Positions 30,501 to 38,787 of a DNA stretch of 43,510 nt are shown piece after piece. The stretch comes from an uncultured Lentisphaeria bacterium. Lineage in GTDB: Bacteria > Verrucomicrobiota > Lentisphaeria > Victivallales > UBA1829. The DNA lies in assembly GCA_949287225.1 (NCBI GenBank), contig CASEFP010000164.1, forward strand, positions 1 to 43,510. The letters run 5' to 3'. Below the pieces are notes generated by a model. It did not search any database, was not told the DNA's origin, and saw only the letters and a list, made by a program, of their open reading frames with translations. Position numbers and translations under genes: made by a program. Positions within the stretch are counted from its first letter, which is position 1; every line of letters begins with the position of its first letter.

Positions 30501-30736
30501 ATTCCATGCGCAAACTGTATGATACGATGCATGAGCATGAGCTGGTTCCGGATGATTGCGTTCACTTCAAGCTGGATTTCTTCCAGCGCGGACTCGGAAC
30601 CGCCTCCTGCGGGCCCGATACGCTGGAAAAATACCGGAGCGTGAGTGGCAGCTTCGTCTTCCGCTTCCACCTTTATCCGTTTGCGAAATTTCCGGCAGAA
30701 CTTTCGGAAACAGCGCGGGCGGTGACTCTGCCGTAA
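27566..30736 (+). CDS. GH2 beta-galactosidase, LacZ-type
   Basis: This 1056-residue protein is a second LacZ-type enzyme, clearly different in sequence from the one at 19100. It has SLNGDWKFAYYEKPQDVPENF, the RNPTGVYRRTFRI block, the acid/base Glu465 in WSLGNESGVG, the nucleophile Glu537 in IMCEYTHAMGN, and a C-terminal small-chain domain with RAPIDNDG and WFGRGPQENYCDR. No signal peptide is seen. GGAG lies nine bases before the ATG. The AraC gene is divergent, so it is probably induced by its own sugar. Having two LacZ paralogues under different control suggests that they deal with different linkages (for example arabinogalactan-type and lactose-type); this is inference. Confidence 0.93.
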   Translation: MNFKLDELIYQSPECVGMNREPNRSPLFHFNTESAARRAGRDRGPWYQSLNGDWKFAYYEKPQDVPENFLLPALDDAAWNTIDVPSCWDMRGYDYPHYTNSQMPWGELPPKVPAKRNPTGVYRRTFRIPAKWIGRRILLHFDGVESCFVAYVNGTAAGMSKDSRGSTEFDVTELVHAGENQITVLVIKWSDASFIEDQDHWWHAGIVRSVYLYSTGKTHICDVHATATLDDTFENGCLKVTMQTGHELPINPEHAPYLTVRVYDPDGKRVFERKQDCGIQPEFPWGFSDRRRLHAGFTAEVGKVQPWSAETPVLYTMTVTLYDENGKELEAVAQRVGFRTVKVEKRQLLINGQAVLIRGVNRHEHDDLNGRTVSVELARKDLILMKQFNINAIRTCHYPAAPEFYDLCDEYGFYVIDEANLECHAFYNDLTNNPAWITPFADRAMRMVMRDKNHPCVILWSLGNESGVGPNHAAMEGWIRHYDPSRPIHYEGATHGWKFNSNAHLSDIICPMYPHVDSIRAWAEKITDDPRPLIMCEYTHAMGNSNGGLREYFDAFEKYSCLQGGFIWEWLDHGIRRGEKNGRPCWFYGGDFGEKPSDYNFITDGVIWPDRTPHPGLYEFRKLAQDVKFESVDPKAGRFRIVNLRYFKDLSDLCINWELSVDGRSVQSGTLGTLNIAPRPCRVESERLQNAWQTTCRTERKVHSLEVQLDLKRPELSEGQECFLTFHAVLEEAAPWADPGFEVAWEQFRMPFAATKKNAVRLSAPASARLDFKEKNAFLSLGNQPLVLRAPELNIARAPIDNDGLKITTLPLKQEFKALYRWEKVQGIYSFRRIRKSLVSEKNHTRITSVWRGGVLKDRIVLTQDIFTEPSGVIRFENRFEIDEGLSDLPRIGLLLDLPAEYSNVAWFGRGPQENYCDRKAGYPIGLYHSTVDEMHVPYIMPQENGQRTDVRFAALSDEAGRGILIAAPDGMEFSVSRYSMRKLYDTMHEHELVPDDCVHFKLDFFQRGLGTASCGPDTLEKYRSVSGSFVFRFHLYPFAKFPAELSETARAVTLP

Positions 30737-30760
30737 AAAGGTGAGTATTTTTTTGAAACG

Positions 30761-30798
30761 ATGCGGCGTATCCGCGGTCATGGCCGGATGCGCCGCAT
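30761..30798. terminator. symmetrical terminator between convergent GH2 and GNAT-GrpB genes
   Basis: ATGCGGCGTATCCG (30761-30774) pairs with its complement at 30785-30798 with one wobble pair, a 14-bp stem with a ten-base loop. On the plus strand it is followed by GCTTTATTATT and on the minus strand by TCGTTTCAAAAAAA, so it can serve both genes. Confidence 0.65.
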
Positions 30799-30804
30799 GC
30801 TTTA

Positions 30805-31893
30805 TTATTCCGTCCTGATTCCGGCGGGTGAGGAGAGATTCTGTTTTTTGATTTCCTCCACGGATTTTCCGTCCATGCCGGAGGAGACGAGCATTTCGGC
30901 GATCAGAGAACTTTTTTCTTCGCAGTAGCGCGAGACGTCTTCCGGAAAACGCGCGGCAAGTTTTTGCTTCAGTGCTTCGTAACGGGCAGCTTCCGCGGGA
31001 TGTGTATGCAGATAATTGCGCAGAAGCAGATGGTTTTCCAGTGCGGGAGTTCCTGTCCGGCAGACGTAGAGATGGTGTGCAAAAGGCAGGCGGACGGAGG
31101 CTTCAAACGCCTCGCGTCCCGGAATGCCGAGGTCTCCGCGTCCCCGCCAGCCGGAAGAAGCGAGGCGCGCGGCGATTTCCGGGAACTGCTTCCAGTCCGC
31201 GGGAATGACATCCGCGTCGATCACATCCTTGGCGGCGAGTCCGGGAACCGACGTGCTCCCGACGTGTTCGATCCGGACGGGGATCCCTTTCAGCGCCGTT
31301 TCCACTTTTTCCTTCAGGAGTGCGAAGCGTTCGCGCCAGACCTCACGGTATGGCACAACCCTGACCAGCGGCGAATCCTTGGCAAGGACCAGATGGGGCA
31401 TCGTTTTTCCCCGCACAACTTTCACGATTTCGTCACGCAGGGTGAGTCCGAGTTTCCGCGCGACGGCGAGAGACGCTCCATTTTCCGGGCGGATGTCGGC
31501 GACGGCGAACGGTGCGTTCAAACTCCGGAATATGTATTCCATGCAGCCGCGCGCTCCCTCAAGTGCATAGCCTTGTCCACGGCTGTCGTATTTGAGGATA
31601 TAGCCGATTCCGATTTGCGGCGCGCCGTAAATTTCGCCGGGCAGAATGCCGATCTGGCCGATTACGCTGCCCGAGCGTTTCTCCACTGCGAGAAAATAGG
31701 CGTATCCGTATGTATCATAGCGCGCCTGCATCCTTGCGATCCATTCGCGCACCTCATCGTTGGAAAACACATATTCCCAGGCATACATGACGCGCGGATC
31801 CTGCATCATTGAGGCAACCTCGGCAAAATCCATCTCGCTCATTTTCCGCAGGATCAGACGTTCCGTTTCGATCACGGGATCACTGTTCCCCAT
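30805..31893 (-). CDS. GNAT acetyltransferase-GrpB (UPF0157) fusion protein
   Basis: The 362-residue protein joins two domains. Residues 1-165 are a RimJ/RimL-type GNAT acetyltransferase (IETERLILRKMSEMDFAEV, acetyl-CoA loop region YDSRGQGYALEGARGCM, ENGASLAVARKLG). Residues 175-340 are a GrpB/UPF0157 domain with IEHVGSTSVPGLAAKDVIDA, a motif of the nucleotidyltransferase-like fold. The ATG at 31893 is preferred because CGGAG lies six bases before it; ATGs at 31908 and 31920 overlap or touch the stop of the preceding gene. It is downstream of and probably co-transcribed with a putative glycosidase. The substrate of neither domain can be predicted. Confidence 0.83.
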   Translation of the reverse strand: MGNSDPVIETERLILRKMSEMDFAEVASMMQDPRVMYAWEYVFSNDEVREWIARMQARYDTYGYAYFLAVEKRSGSVIGQIGILPGEIYGAPQIGIGYILKYDSRGQGYALEGARGCMEYIFRSLNAPFAVADIRPENGASLAVARKLGLTLRDEIVKVVRGKTMPHLVLAKDSPLVRVVPYREVWRERFALLKEKVETALKGIPVRIEHVGSTSVPGLAAKDVIDADVIPADWKQFPEIAARLASSGWRGRGDLGIPGREAFEASVRLPFAHHLYVCRTGTPALENHLLLRNYLHTHPAEAARYEALKQKLAARFPEDVSRYCEEKSSLIAEMLVSSGMDGKSVEEIKKQNLSSPAGIRTE

Positions 31894-31909
31894 TATAAGC
31901 TCCGCCATT

Positions 31910-33931
31910 TCAGGATTCAAATTTCAGAACAAGGGCATCCAGCGTGGCAAGCGTTCCGGAGAATTTCATCGAACCGTCAGGAAGGGAGGCCAGTCCGGCG
32001 TTCCGCCAGATCCCGTCCTTCCCGAGCGCCATGGCATCGGCCGGATTCAGCCCCGGGGCGAAGAAGCGGACCGCCGGATACGTATCATGCGTCGGATTCA
32101 GGAGTGCAATTACAGTCAGTTTCCCGTTGCTGTTCCGGTAGGTCTGGAGCGGCGTGTCGCAGCCGAGAAGGATCTTTTTTGCGCCGAAGCGGTTCAGCAG
32201 AAGATCGTGCAGGAAAATTCTGCGGAAGTTGTTGAAATATCCCATGTTGAACTGGGCTGTCTCCAGCGGGTAGGCGATTGCCAGAGTTTTTCCGCCGAGG
32301 TGGTTCTCATGAAATACGGTACCGGGATAGAGCACCGAACGGTCGTAGCGGCGGATCAGGCTCGGTGTTTCCGCGCTGGTGTGCATAGCGAGCACCTGAA
32401 AGGCACAGCGGGAAGCGCTCATGCGCGGCGCGTCCACACCGTAAAGCGCTTCCTTTCCGTCCGGGATGTCCTCATAAGCGTAGCCGTCAGCATTGAGGGT
32501 GCGCCATTCCGCCGAGGAGACCCCGATCAGGTTTCCGAAGCCGCGCTCAAGGAGAATTTCCGCCGACGGCGCATCAAGAATCAGGTCGCCTGCGAGGAGT
32601 GTTTCGATTTCCGCATCGGAAAAAGCTCGCAGGGTCTGCCCGGAGACCGCGCGGATGGAACCGTCCGTGATTTTTCCACTCATGGCGTGCGAGACTCCGA
32701 GCTTGAAGAAGGTATTGCTCCATCCGACGGAGTGATTGACCAGATTGGAAATTGAGCCTGCATCCGGTGCAGTCCGCATGTGCGCGGCAATTTCCGGAGA
32801 ATACAGAACCTGAACCCCCTCTGCATTCCGGTCGGAGAGCTTCAGGGCCTCTATTGCGTCCAGGCGGTCCTTTGCCTCCGCGAGGGCTGCGGGAAAATCA
32901 TAATCCAGCGCAAGGCCGTTGCCCATCATGTCATAGTGGTTGATCGTGATGCCTGAGGAACCGAACAGCGCGCTGTGCAGACATTCGAAGATGCTGTAGG
33001 CGCCGCTCTTGGAATATCTGCCGCAACGGGGGGAGTTTTCCAGTTCCGGATAAATCTCAATCGGGCCGTCATATTCGGAGATGGTCTGGCGCGTTACCGC
33101 CGGGGAGACATCCAGAGCAAATGTTTCGGTATAGGGGGGAAGATGCGGACGGACAAGCAGGGGTGCGCCGGGTGAAAGCGCATCGCGCAGAAGATTCCAG
33201 TCGCGTCCCTCGGTGCTGTGCACATCCGGCCCGGAGCTCATGAGCCCGAGGCGGACGGAGGGATTTGCCGCATGAACCTTTTCATACAGCATCCGGGCGG
33301 GTTCCAGAAGCGAGTCGCGGCAGACTTTGAGCCAAGGCTTCCGCCACGGATGCGGTCTGCCGGGAGCAAGGAGGTTTTTCAACAGTTCCTCGCGTGTGGT
33401 CCGGATTCCCGTCTCCTGTTCGAACCGCGCAAGATGCAGCGGGCAGAAGCAGCCGCCGTATTTCATATCCGGTTCATGGTTGTGCAGACGCCAGTCGTCC
33501 TCGACCCAGATGGCGACGGGGGAAATCTCTTCTGCGATCCGGGCGAAAAAGTCTCCGAGCCATCTCTGCCAGTGCGGATCGAACGGGCAGGCAGTGATCG
33601 GCGATACTGTTCCCGTCTCACCGACCATCGGCTGGAAGCTGCGCTGTTTTTCCGAGAAGACGCGACCGCGGCTTACATGGACAGTGGTTGTCCACGGGTT
33701 GATGCTCATCGCGACGCCTTCGGCGTCCAGTGCCGCCTTGACCTTTTTCGCCAGCGCGAACCAGGCTTTGACCTCCTCGTCCGGGGGGTATCCCTGAAAA
33801 AGCTCCTCGGGATTGTAGAAGAACATCACTTCTTCAATCCGGCCTGCACGGCAGAGCTGTGAGAGTTCGGCGATCCGTTTTTCCTCGGCGAATCCGGGAT
33901 CAATGTAATAACGCAGAATATAATGAAACAT
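31910..33931 (-). CDS. putative glycoside hydrolase, family unassigned
   Basis: This 673-residue protein begins MFHYILRYYIDPGFAEEK, with AAAGGA eight bases before the ATG. It has no signal peptide. Barrel-like segments are EEVMFFYNPEELFQGYPPDE, AIWVEDDWRLHNHEP with clustered acids, and GGCFCPLHLARFEQETG; the Cys pair and acids are typical of a TIM-barrel glycosidase around its acid/base. A beta-galactosidase-trimerisation-like middle and a beta C terminus (AVRFFAPGLNPADA onward) follow, reminiscent of GH42. I cannot place it in a named family. It is divergent from the GH127-like gene, so the two may act on the same arabinose- or galactose-containing chain. Confidence 0.5.
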   Translation of the reverse strand: MFHYILRYYIDPGFAEEKRIAELSQLCRAGRIEEVMFFYNPEELFQGYPPDEEVKAWFALAKKVKAALDAEGVAMSINPWTTTVHVSRGRVFSEKQRSFQPMVGETGTVSPITACPFDPHWQRWLGDFFARIAEEISPVAIWVEDDWRLHNHEPDMKYGGCFCPLHLARFEQETGIRTTREELLKNLLAPGRPHPWRKPWLKVCRDSLLEPARMLYEKVHAANPSVRLGLMSSGPDVHSTEGRDWNLLRDALSPGAPLLVRPHLPPYTETFALDVSPAVTRQTISEYDGPIEIYPELENSPRCGRYSKSGAYSIFECLHSALFGSSGITINHYDMMGNGLALDYDFPAALAEAKDRLDAIEALKLSDRNAEGVQVLYSPEIAAHMRTAPDAGSISNLVNHSVGWSNTFFKLGVSHAMSGKITDGSIRAVSGQTLRAFSDAEIETLLAGDLILDAPSAEILLERGFGNLIGVSSAEWRTLNADGYAYEDIPDGKEALYGVDAPRMSASRCAFQVLAMHTSAETPSLIRRYDRSVLYPGTVFHENHLGGKTLAIAYPLETAQFNMGYFNNFRRIFLHDLLLNRFGAKKILLGCDTPLQTYRNSNGKLTVIALLNPTHDTYPAVRFFAPGLNPADAMALGKDGIWRNAGLASLPDGSMKFSGTLATLDALVLKFES

Positions 33932-34016
33932 CGGGGCGTTTCCTTTCGGATTTTTTAGGTATTGATTCTGTAATATAGTTCCTCTCATGCCGCTTGCAAG
34001 ACGTGCGACCTGAAAA

Positions 34017-34043
34017 CTGCGCGGAAACACCCGTTTCCCGCAG
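34017..34043. other. hairpin in divergent intergenic region
   Basis: CTGCGCGGAAAC (34017-34028) pairs with GTTTCCCGCAG (34033-34043) with one bulged base in the 228-base gap between the divergent glycosidase (33931) and GH127-like (34160) genes. It may be a leader structure or a regulator site. No regulator gene is adjacent and nothing else is recognisable in this gap. Confidence 0.35.
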
Positions 34044-34159
34044 TCGGGAATAAATAATTCTGTTTTTTTACGAAAATGTTATAGATTTCCGGAAAAAAAT
34101 CTTTTATCTTAAGGCCGTGTGGACAGGAAAAGATCATTCTTCAACAACAGGAATTTCTT

Positions 34160-35884
34160 ATGGCACAGGATCGTTTTTATTCCCTTCCGGCAGGAGCGCT
34201 CCGCCTGTATGGATCAATGGGAAAGGCTCTGGAGGCGACAGTGGAAAACCGTCTGAAAAAAGTCGATTACCGGAAACTGGTTGATCCGTTCCGCTTCCGG
34301 AATGAGAAAGATGACATGTGGCGCTGTGAATTCTGGGGAAAAATCGTCCGCTCCGCCATTCTCGCCTGGTATGGAACGGGGGATGCCGGACTTCTTGCCT
34401 TGATCCGTGAAACCGTCGACGACCTTCTCTCCACGCAGACCCCGGACGGTTGCATCAGCTCCTATCCGGCGGAAAAACAGACTTCCGGATGGGATATCTG
34501 GGGACGCAAGTATGTCCTGCTCGCCCTGATGCGTTATTATCATCTGGTCGAACGCGACGAACGCGTTCTGAAAGCGTGTCAGGCGCTGCTCGACCATCTG
34601 ATGAAACAGATTCCGCCGGGCGGAAAAACTCTTCCGCATTACGGATGGCACGAAGGGCTTGCCGCCTGTTCGATTCTGGGGGCGGTCTGCGCCGTCGCCG
34701 CGGCGGGAGGAGAGAAACGGCATCTGGATTATGCCCGCTGGATTGTGGAATCGGGCTGTTCGCTCAAGCATCCTATTTTCGAAGCCGCGCGCAGGCATGT
34801 GCCTCCTGCTGAAATCGGAAACGGAAAAGCTTATGAGATGCTCTCCTGTTTTCAGGGACTGACGGAATTCTATCTCGCGGAACCGGATGCGGCGTATCTG
34901 GAAGCGGTTATGGAATTTTTCCGAATGGTCGCTGAACAGGAAATCTTCCTGACGGGCGGCGGCGGACTTCTGGATCGCTACGGGGAATACTGGTATTACG
35001 GCGCCATGCGCCAGACCCGCAATGATTCCGGCAATCACGGCGAGACCTGCATCACGGCAACGTGGCTTCATTACTGCGACCGTATTCTGAAACTCACGGG
35101 TTCCGCCGCTGCCGCCGACTGCATGGAGAGAACCTCTTACAATGCGATGCTCGGATTGATGAGGCCGGATGGCAGCTGGTTCGGCCATGCGAATCCCTCC
35201 CCGCTTTCCGGCGCCGGTTTCAAATATTCCGCCCCCGATCAGCTTCCCGGATTCGGAGAGGACTGTTGTGTGGCACAGGGGCCCGAGGGGATTGCGATGG
35301 CCTCTTACAGTGCAGTGCTCGGAAGTGAGGACGGTATCGTTCTGAATGCATATGAAGCGTTGGACTGCACCTTCACAACTCCCGGAGGAGAGCGTGCGAA
35401 ACTGTCGCTGCGGGGCGGATATCCGTGGAAGGGGGAAGTTTCCGTATCACTGGAGCTTCCCTCGCCGGAAGTTTTCACGATCCGTTTCCGGATTCCCCGC
35501 TGGTGGAAAGGCGCGTCATCCTTCCGGTTGAACGGCGAAACGCTTGCGGTGGTTCCCGGAGAATATCTGGAGCTCAAACGCCAGTGGCGGAACACCGACC
35601 GGATCATGATCACATTTGATCTGACGGCGGAAATGGTCTCTTCTCCGGATCTCAGTCATACCGGATATCTGGCCGGGCCGATTGTTCTGGCGCAGGATTC
35701 GCGACTTGGTGCTGTGGCGCGCCCGATTCCCGGAGACGGAATTGCCGAAGACGCCGAAGTTCCGTCGGAGGAGTTTCATCTTGTGAAACGTCTTTCGGAC
35801 GGCACGCTTCTCTGTGACTACGCTTCCGCCGGGAACCGTTTTGCTCTGGACAACCGCCTCACGGTCTGGATGAAGAAAACGTGA
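34160..35884 (+). CDS. GH127/DUF1680-like enzyme (beta-L-arabinofuranosidase-type)
   Basis: This 574-residue protein has an (alpha/alpha)6 barrel region at residues about 50-380 and a beta-sandwich C terminus. Typical features are YDCxxxxxxCExxE-like WHEGLAACSILGAV, the GETC motif with Glu295 and Cys297, and a Cys pair (Cys369-Cys370) in EDCCVAQGP. In GH127, a Glu and three Cys hold a zinc ion and one Cys is the nucleophile, so the residues are mostly retained, though the CCxPN-like tail is changed here. No signal peptide is present; AGGAA precedes the ATG. It probably trims arabinofuranose or a related sugar in the cytoplasm. A member of the related GH146/GH142-like groups is possible. Confidence 0.7.
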   Translation: MAQDRFYSLPAGALRLYGSMGKALEATVENRLKKVDYRKLVDPFRFRNEKDDMWRCEFWGKIVRSAILAWYGTGDAGLLALIRETVDDLLSTQTPDGCISSYPAEKQTSGWDIWGRKYVLLALMRYYHLVERDERVLKACQALLDHLMKQIPPGGKTLPHYGWHEGLAACSILGAVCAVAAAGGEKRHLDYARWIVESGCSLKHPIFEAARRHVPPAEIGNGKAYEMLSCFQGLTEFYLAEPDAAYLEAVMEFFRMVAEQEIFLTGGGGLLDRYGEYWYYGAMRQTRNDSGNHGETCITATWLHYCDRILKLTGSAAAADCMERTSYNAMLGLMRPDGSWFGHANPSPLSGAGFKYSAPDQLPGFGEDCCVAQGPEGIAMASYSAVLGSEDGIVLNAYEALDCTFTTPGGERAKLSLRGGYPWKGEVSVSLELPSPEVFTIRFRIPRWWKGASSFRLNGETLAVVPGEYLELKRQWRNTDRIMITFDLTAEMVSSPDLSHTGYLAGPIVLAQDSRLGAVARPIPGDGIAEDAEVPSEEFHLVKRLSDGTLLCDYASAGNRFALDNRLTVWMKKT

Positions 35885-35950
35885 ATTGCCGAGTTGTCCC
35901 GCGATATTGTGCGATGCGGGGATGGTTGCGGTATCTTGATGTCCCCGGCA

Positions 35951-38740
35951 TTACAGCTTTTTCTCCGCGGAAAGTTTTAAAATCAGGAGTTCTCCCGGGT
36001 TCATGTTCAGCATGATTTTATTTCCTTCTCTTTGTGGATTCTGACCGCTCAGAGAGATGCAGTCTTTGATATTTTCCGGCAGAGAAATAATCTTTTTGCC
36101 TTTTGAAAGAGCGGATATGTAAAGCAGTCCTGCTCCGGTGCCGAAATAATCGTCGGATTCAAGATAGACCGTGACATTTGCTGCTTTTGCGAGATTCCGG
36201 CAGAGCTGCGGTGTCAGCGATCCCGGCGCACCGCACCAGACTTCCGTGTAATCCGGATAGCGGCGGACCGCCATTCCGGGAATGTTTGTTCCATAGTAAT
36301 TTGCCAGGGGCACGGCTTCCGGATCCGCGAGTCGGTATGCCATTCCCCATCCATGGAAGTAAGGAGGCGTATGAGGGAACAGGAATCCCCGGACATCCTT
36401 CATGAGCGGATCGGGATTTTTCCCATCCGCGAAAAGCGGCTTGTTGTCTCCTTCCGGCGCGCGGGCTAGCTGGAATCCTGATGTTTCGGAGATGTTTATC
36501 TCGCCGTTGTCGGTGAACATTCCCGGCATCCACATCCAGACGAGCACTCTGTTGCTGTTTGCGAATTTTTTCCGGATGAGATCGGTTTCCCGTCGGCTCA
36601 GAGTTCCCGCGTCAAGAAAAATGAGGACGCCGGGAGCGTTGAAATCCGGTCTCAGAATATCTTCAGGCAGGTAGGCTGCATGGCGCACTCCCGCGCGGTA
36701 GAAGGCGTAAAGCGGTGTCTCCCTTACGGAATACACGGTAATCCGGCCTTTTCCGAAGGATTGATAGCACCAGAATTTTTCCGAGGCGACTACCGCGATG
36801 TGGTCTCTGTTCAAAGGTTGCGGTGTCCGCTGTTTCAGAAGATCAGAGGCTTTTTTCCATGCTTCGACGGAAGCTTTGCTGTTGAAGCATCCGCCTTCCA
36901 TGTCATAGATGTGAAACATGCCGCCCTTCTCAATTGCCGAGGCGGCGAAACGCTGTGTCTCGATTTGGAAACGCGAGGCGGGATTGTGCCTTCTCCAGAA
37001 ATCCTTTCCCCAGCGTCCCCAGTAGGGCAGTTCCCCGTTCCGGAGGTCCAGTTCCGTGATGATCAGTTTGCCGTGTCGGACCAGGGAGCCGTTAAAGCCG
37101 CCCTGATGAACAGGCTCGTAGAAATTGCGCAGATAATTCGGGATCAGAATGAAGAGATCAACGGAGGGAGCGTCCAGCAGATAGCGCACGCTTTGCAGTC
37201 CGAGCTGAGGATAGCCGCGCAATCCCGCGTTGGAGTAATAGGAGCCCGCAAGCCATCGTCCTCCCGAGCCGGTTTTGACTGCGTCGCACCAGGAAATCTG
37301 CTGCTGAGCGCGGTTCCAGCCGAGAAATTCACCGTAGTCGGAAGTTTTCGAAGCGGTCTGGAAAAGGGTATGAAAATTCCTTTTTCTGTCCCATAGTTCC
37401 TGATGAGTCGGGACTGCCGCGTTTTCAAATTCCACCGCAGGATCCTTCCATGCTTTTTTCAATGCTTTCGAGTCGTTTCGATATTTCCCTTTCAGGTAAT
37501 TCCGGAAAGCCGAACGTGCTGCCGGAGAGTAATCCGCGGTCAGTGGCACCCGGCTGTTGAATTGATCGAACCATTGTCCGTCCACGCCGCCGTTCAGGTA
37601 GGCCGCGATGACGGATTTCCCCTCCGGAAAGGCACATACGGCCGATACCAGATCCCGGATTGCCATTGCGGCCTCCTTGCGGAAATGAACAGAACAGTTG
37701 GAGGGCGGCGAATAGTCTCCGTCTTTTCCTTTCGGGAGTTCCCTGATTTCCTTTGTTGTTTTCCGGATATAGCCGTGAAAGAATCCGCCGAATTGCCCGT
37801 CAGTTGTCTGAAAGAGCTCATCGGGATGCTGTTCCGCATATCCGCGGTAAGGAGTTACGTCGATGTTCAGAAGAATTTTTGCATCGGGAGCTTCTCTGAG
37901 AAGTTTCCGCAGTTCCCGGCGGACAGGATCAAAATTGTACTTCCCCGGCCCGAGCCAGATATCCGATGGTGTCTTGCCCGGACGCGAGACGCCGAGTGCA
38001 ACCGTTGTGGAAAAAATCCGGATGCCGGCATCATAATAGGAGCGAACCATATTGTAGCGCATATTCGGAATATGATTGTATCCGGTCGTGTAAAAAATCG
38101 GGGAGGCAAGTTCTTTTCCGTTTACATAAATGGTATTGTAATCCCCGCGGCGCACGATTTCTGCAGTTGAGACCGGCAGTTTTTTCAGATGGGCATCCAG
38201 TTCGGCATCGCTTAGCTTTTCCGGATTTTTCAAATACGGATATCGCATGGATTCCGATTTAGGTTCGGCTTCCGCCGATTCCATCAGGCAGGAAACCAGT
38301 TCGATTTCTCCCGGGTTTCCGTAGAGATGCAGTCTGACCGCAGCTTTTTCCGCCCCTGCTGGAATTTTGAAAAATTCTTCATAATCAATAAGATCCGGCT
38401 CGCTGAGGTTCGGCAGTCCCTCGGAGAAGGTGCCCGGTCCCGAAAGCGTGGAATTTCCCTTCCCGATATATCGGATGCGCGGGTCAAAACGGAAACCCGG
38501 TGCGGCTTTTCTGATCCGGATGCTGATTTTCGCGTGCAGAAATGCGGCGTTTTTTTTCAGGGATACGGCCTCATGATTTTCTGTCATTGCGCTCAATTTC
38601 GTGCCGTTCCATTGAAACAGTGTGGTCTGTTTCGGGGAGGAGGAGAGTTTCAATCCTTTTGCCTGCTTCCAGTTGCCGCCGTAAAGTGCCATTCCAATGA
38701 ATGCCGCCGCAAAAATTCCCGTGTAAAGAACTGCTTTCAT
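35951..38740 (-). CDS. secreted GH42-like putative beta-galactosidase
   Basis: This 929-residue protein starts with a short signal or anchor sequence (MKAVLYTGIFAAAFIGMALYG). Residues about 20-160 are a beta domain. Then comes a TIM barrel with the GH42-like layout: YDAGIRIFSTTV, FDPVRRELRKLLREAPDAKI, NCSVHFRKEAA, YLNGGVDGQWF where the acid/base is expected, and ITELDLRNGELPYWGRWG where the nucleophile is expected. A trimerisation-like segment, APGVLIFLDAGTLSRRETDL, and a small beta domain follow. It likely removes beta-linked galactose outside the cytoplasm; the GH42 link is by layout and short motifs. It is the last gene of the LacI-pseudopilin-glycosidase operon, with 47 bases between it and the pseudopilin gene. 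Confidence 0.62.
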   Translation of the reverse strand: MKAVLYTGIFAAAFIGMALYGGNWKQAKGLKLSSSPKQTTLFQWNGTKLSAMTENHEAVSLKKNAAFLHAKISIRIRKAAPGFRFDPRIRYIGKGNSTLSGPGTFSEGLPNLSEPDLIDYEEFFKIPAGAEKAAVRLHLYGNPGEIELVSCLMESAEAEPKSESMRYPYLKNPEKLSDAELDAHLKKLPVSTAEIVRRGDYNTIYVNGKELASPIFYTTGYNHIPNMRYNMVRSYYDAGIRIFSTTVALGVSRPGKTPSDIWLGPGKYNFDPVRRELRKLLREAPDAKILLNIDVTPYRGYAEQHPDELFQTTDGQFGGFFHGYIRKTTKEIRELPKGKDGDYSPPSNCSVHFRKEAAMAIRDLVSAVCAFPEGKSVIAAYLNGGVDGQWFDQFNSRVPLTADYSPAARSAFRNYLKGKYRNDSKALKKAWKDPAVEFENAAVPTHQELWDRKRNFHTLFQTASKTSDYGEFLGWNRAQQQISWCDAVKTGSGGRWLAGSYYSNAGLRGYPQLGLQSVRYLLDAPSVDLFILIPNYLRNFYEPVHQGGFNGSLVRHGKLIITELDLRNGELPYWGRWGKDFWRRHNPASRFQIETQRFAASAIEKGGMFHIYDMEGGCFNSKASVEAWKKASDLLKQRTPQPLNRDHIAVVASEKFWCYQSFGKGRITVYSVRETPLYAFYRAGVRHAAYLPEDILRPDFNAPGVLIFLDAGTLSRRETDLIRKKFANSNRVLVWMWMPGMFTDNGEINISETSGFQLARAPEGDNKPLFADGKNPDPLMKDVRGFLFPHTPPYFHGWGMAYRLADPEAVPLANYYGTNIPGMAVRRYPDYTEVWCGAPGSLTPQLCRNLAKAANVTVYLESDDYFGTGAGLLYISALSKGKKIISLPENIKDCISLSGQNPQREGNKIMLNMNPGELLILKLSAEKKL

Positions 38741-38787
38741 AATTTTCCCTGAAGGATTGTTTATTTCTGTGAAGTCTGTATGATCGT

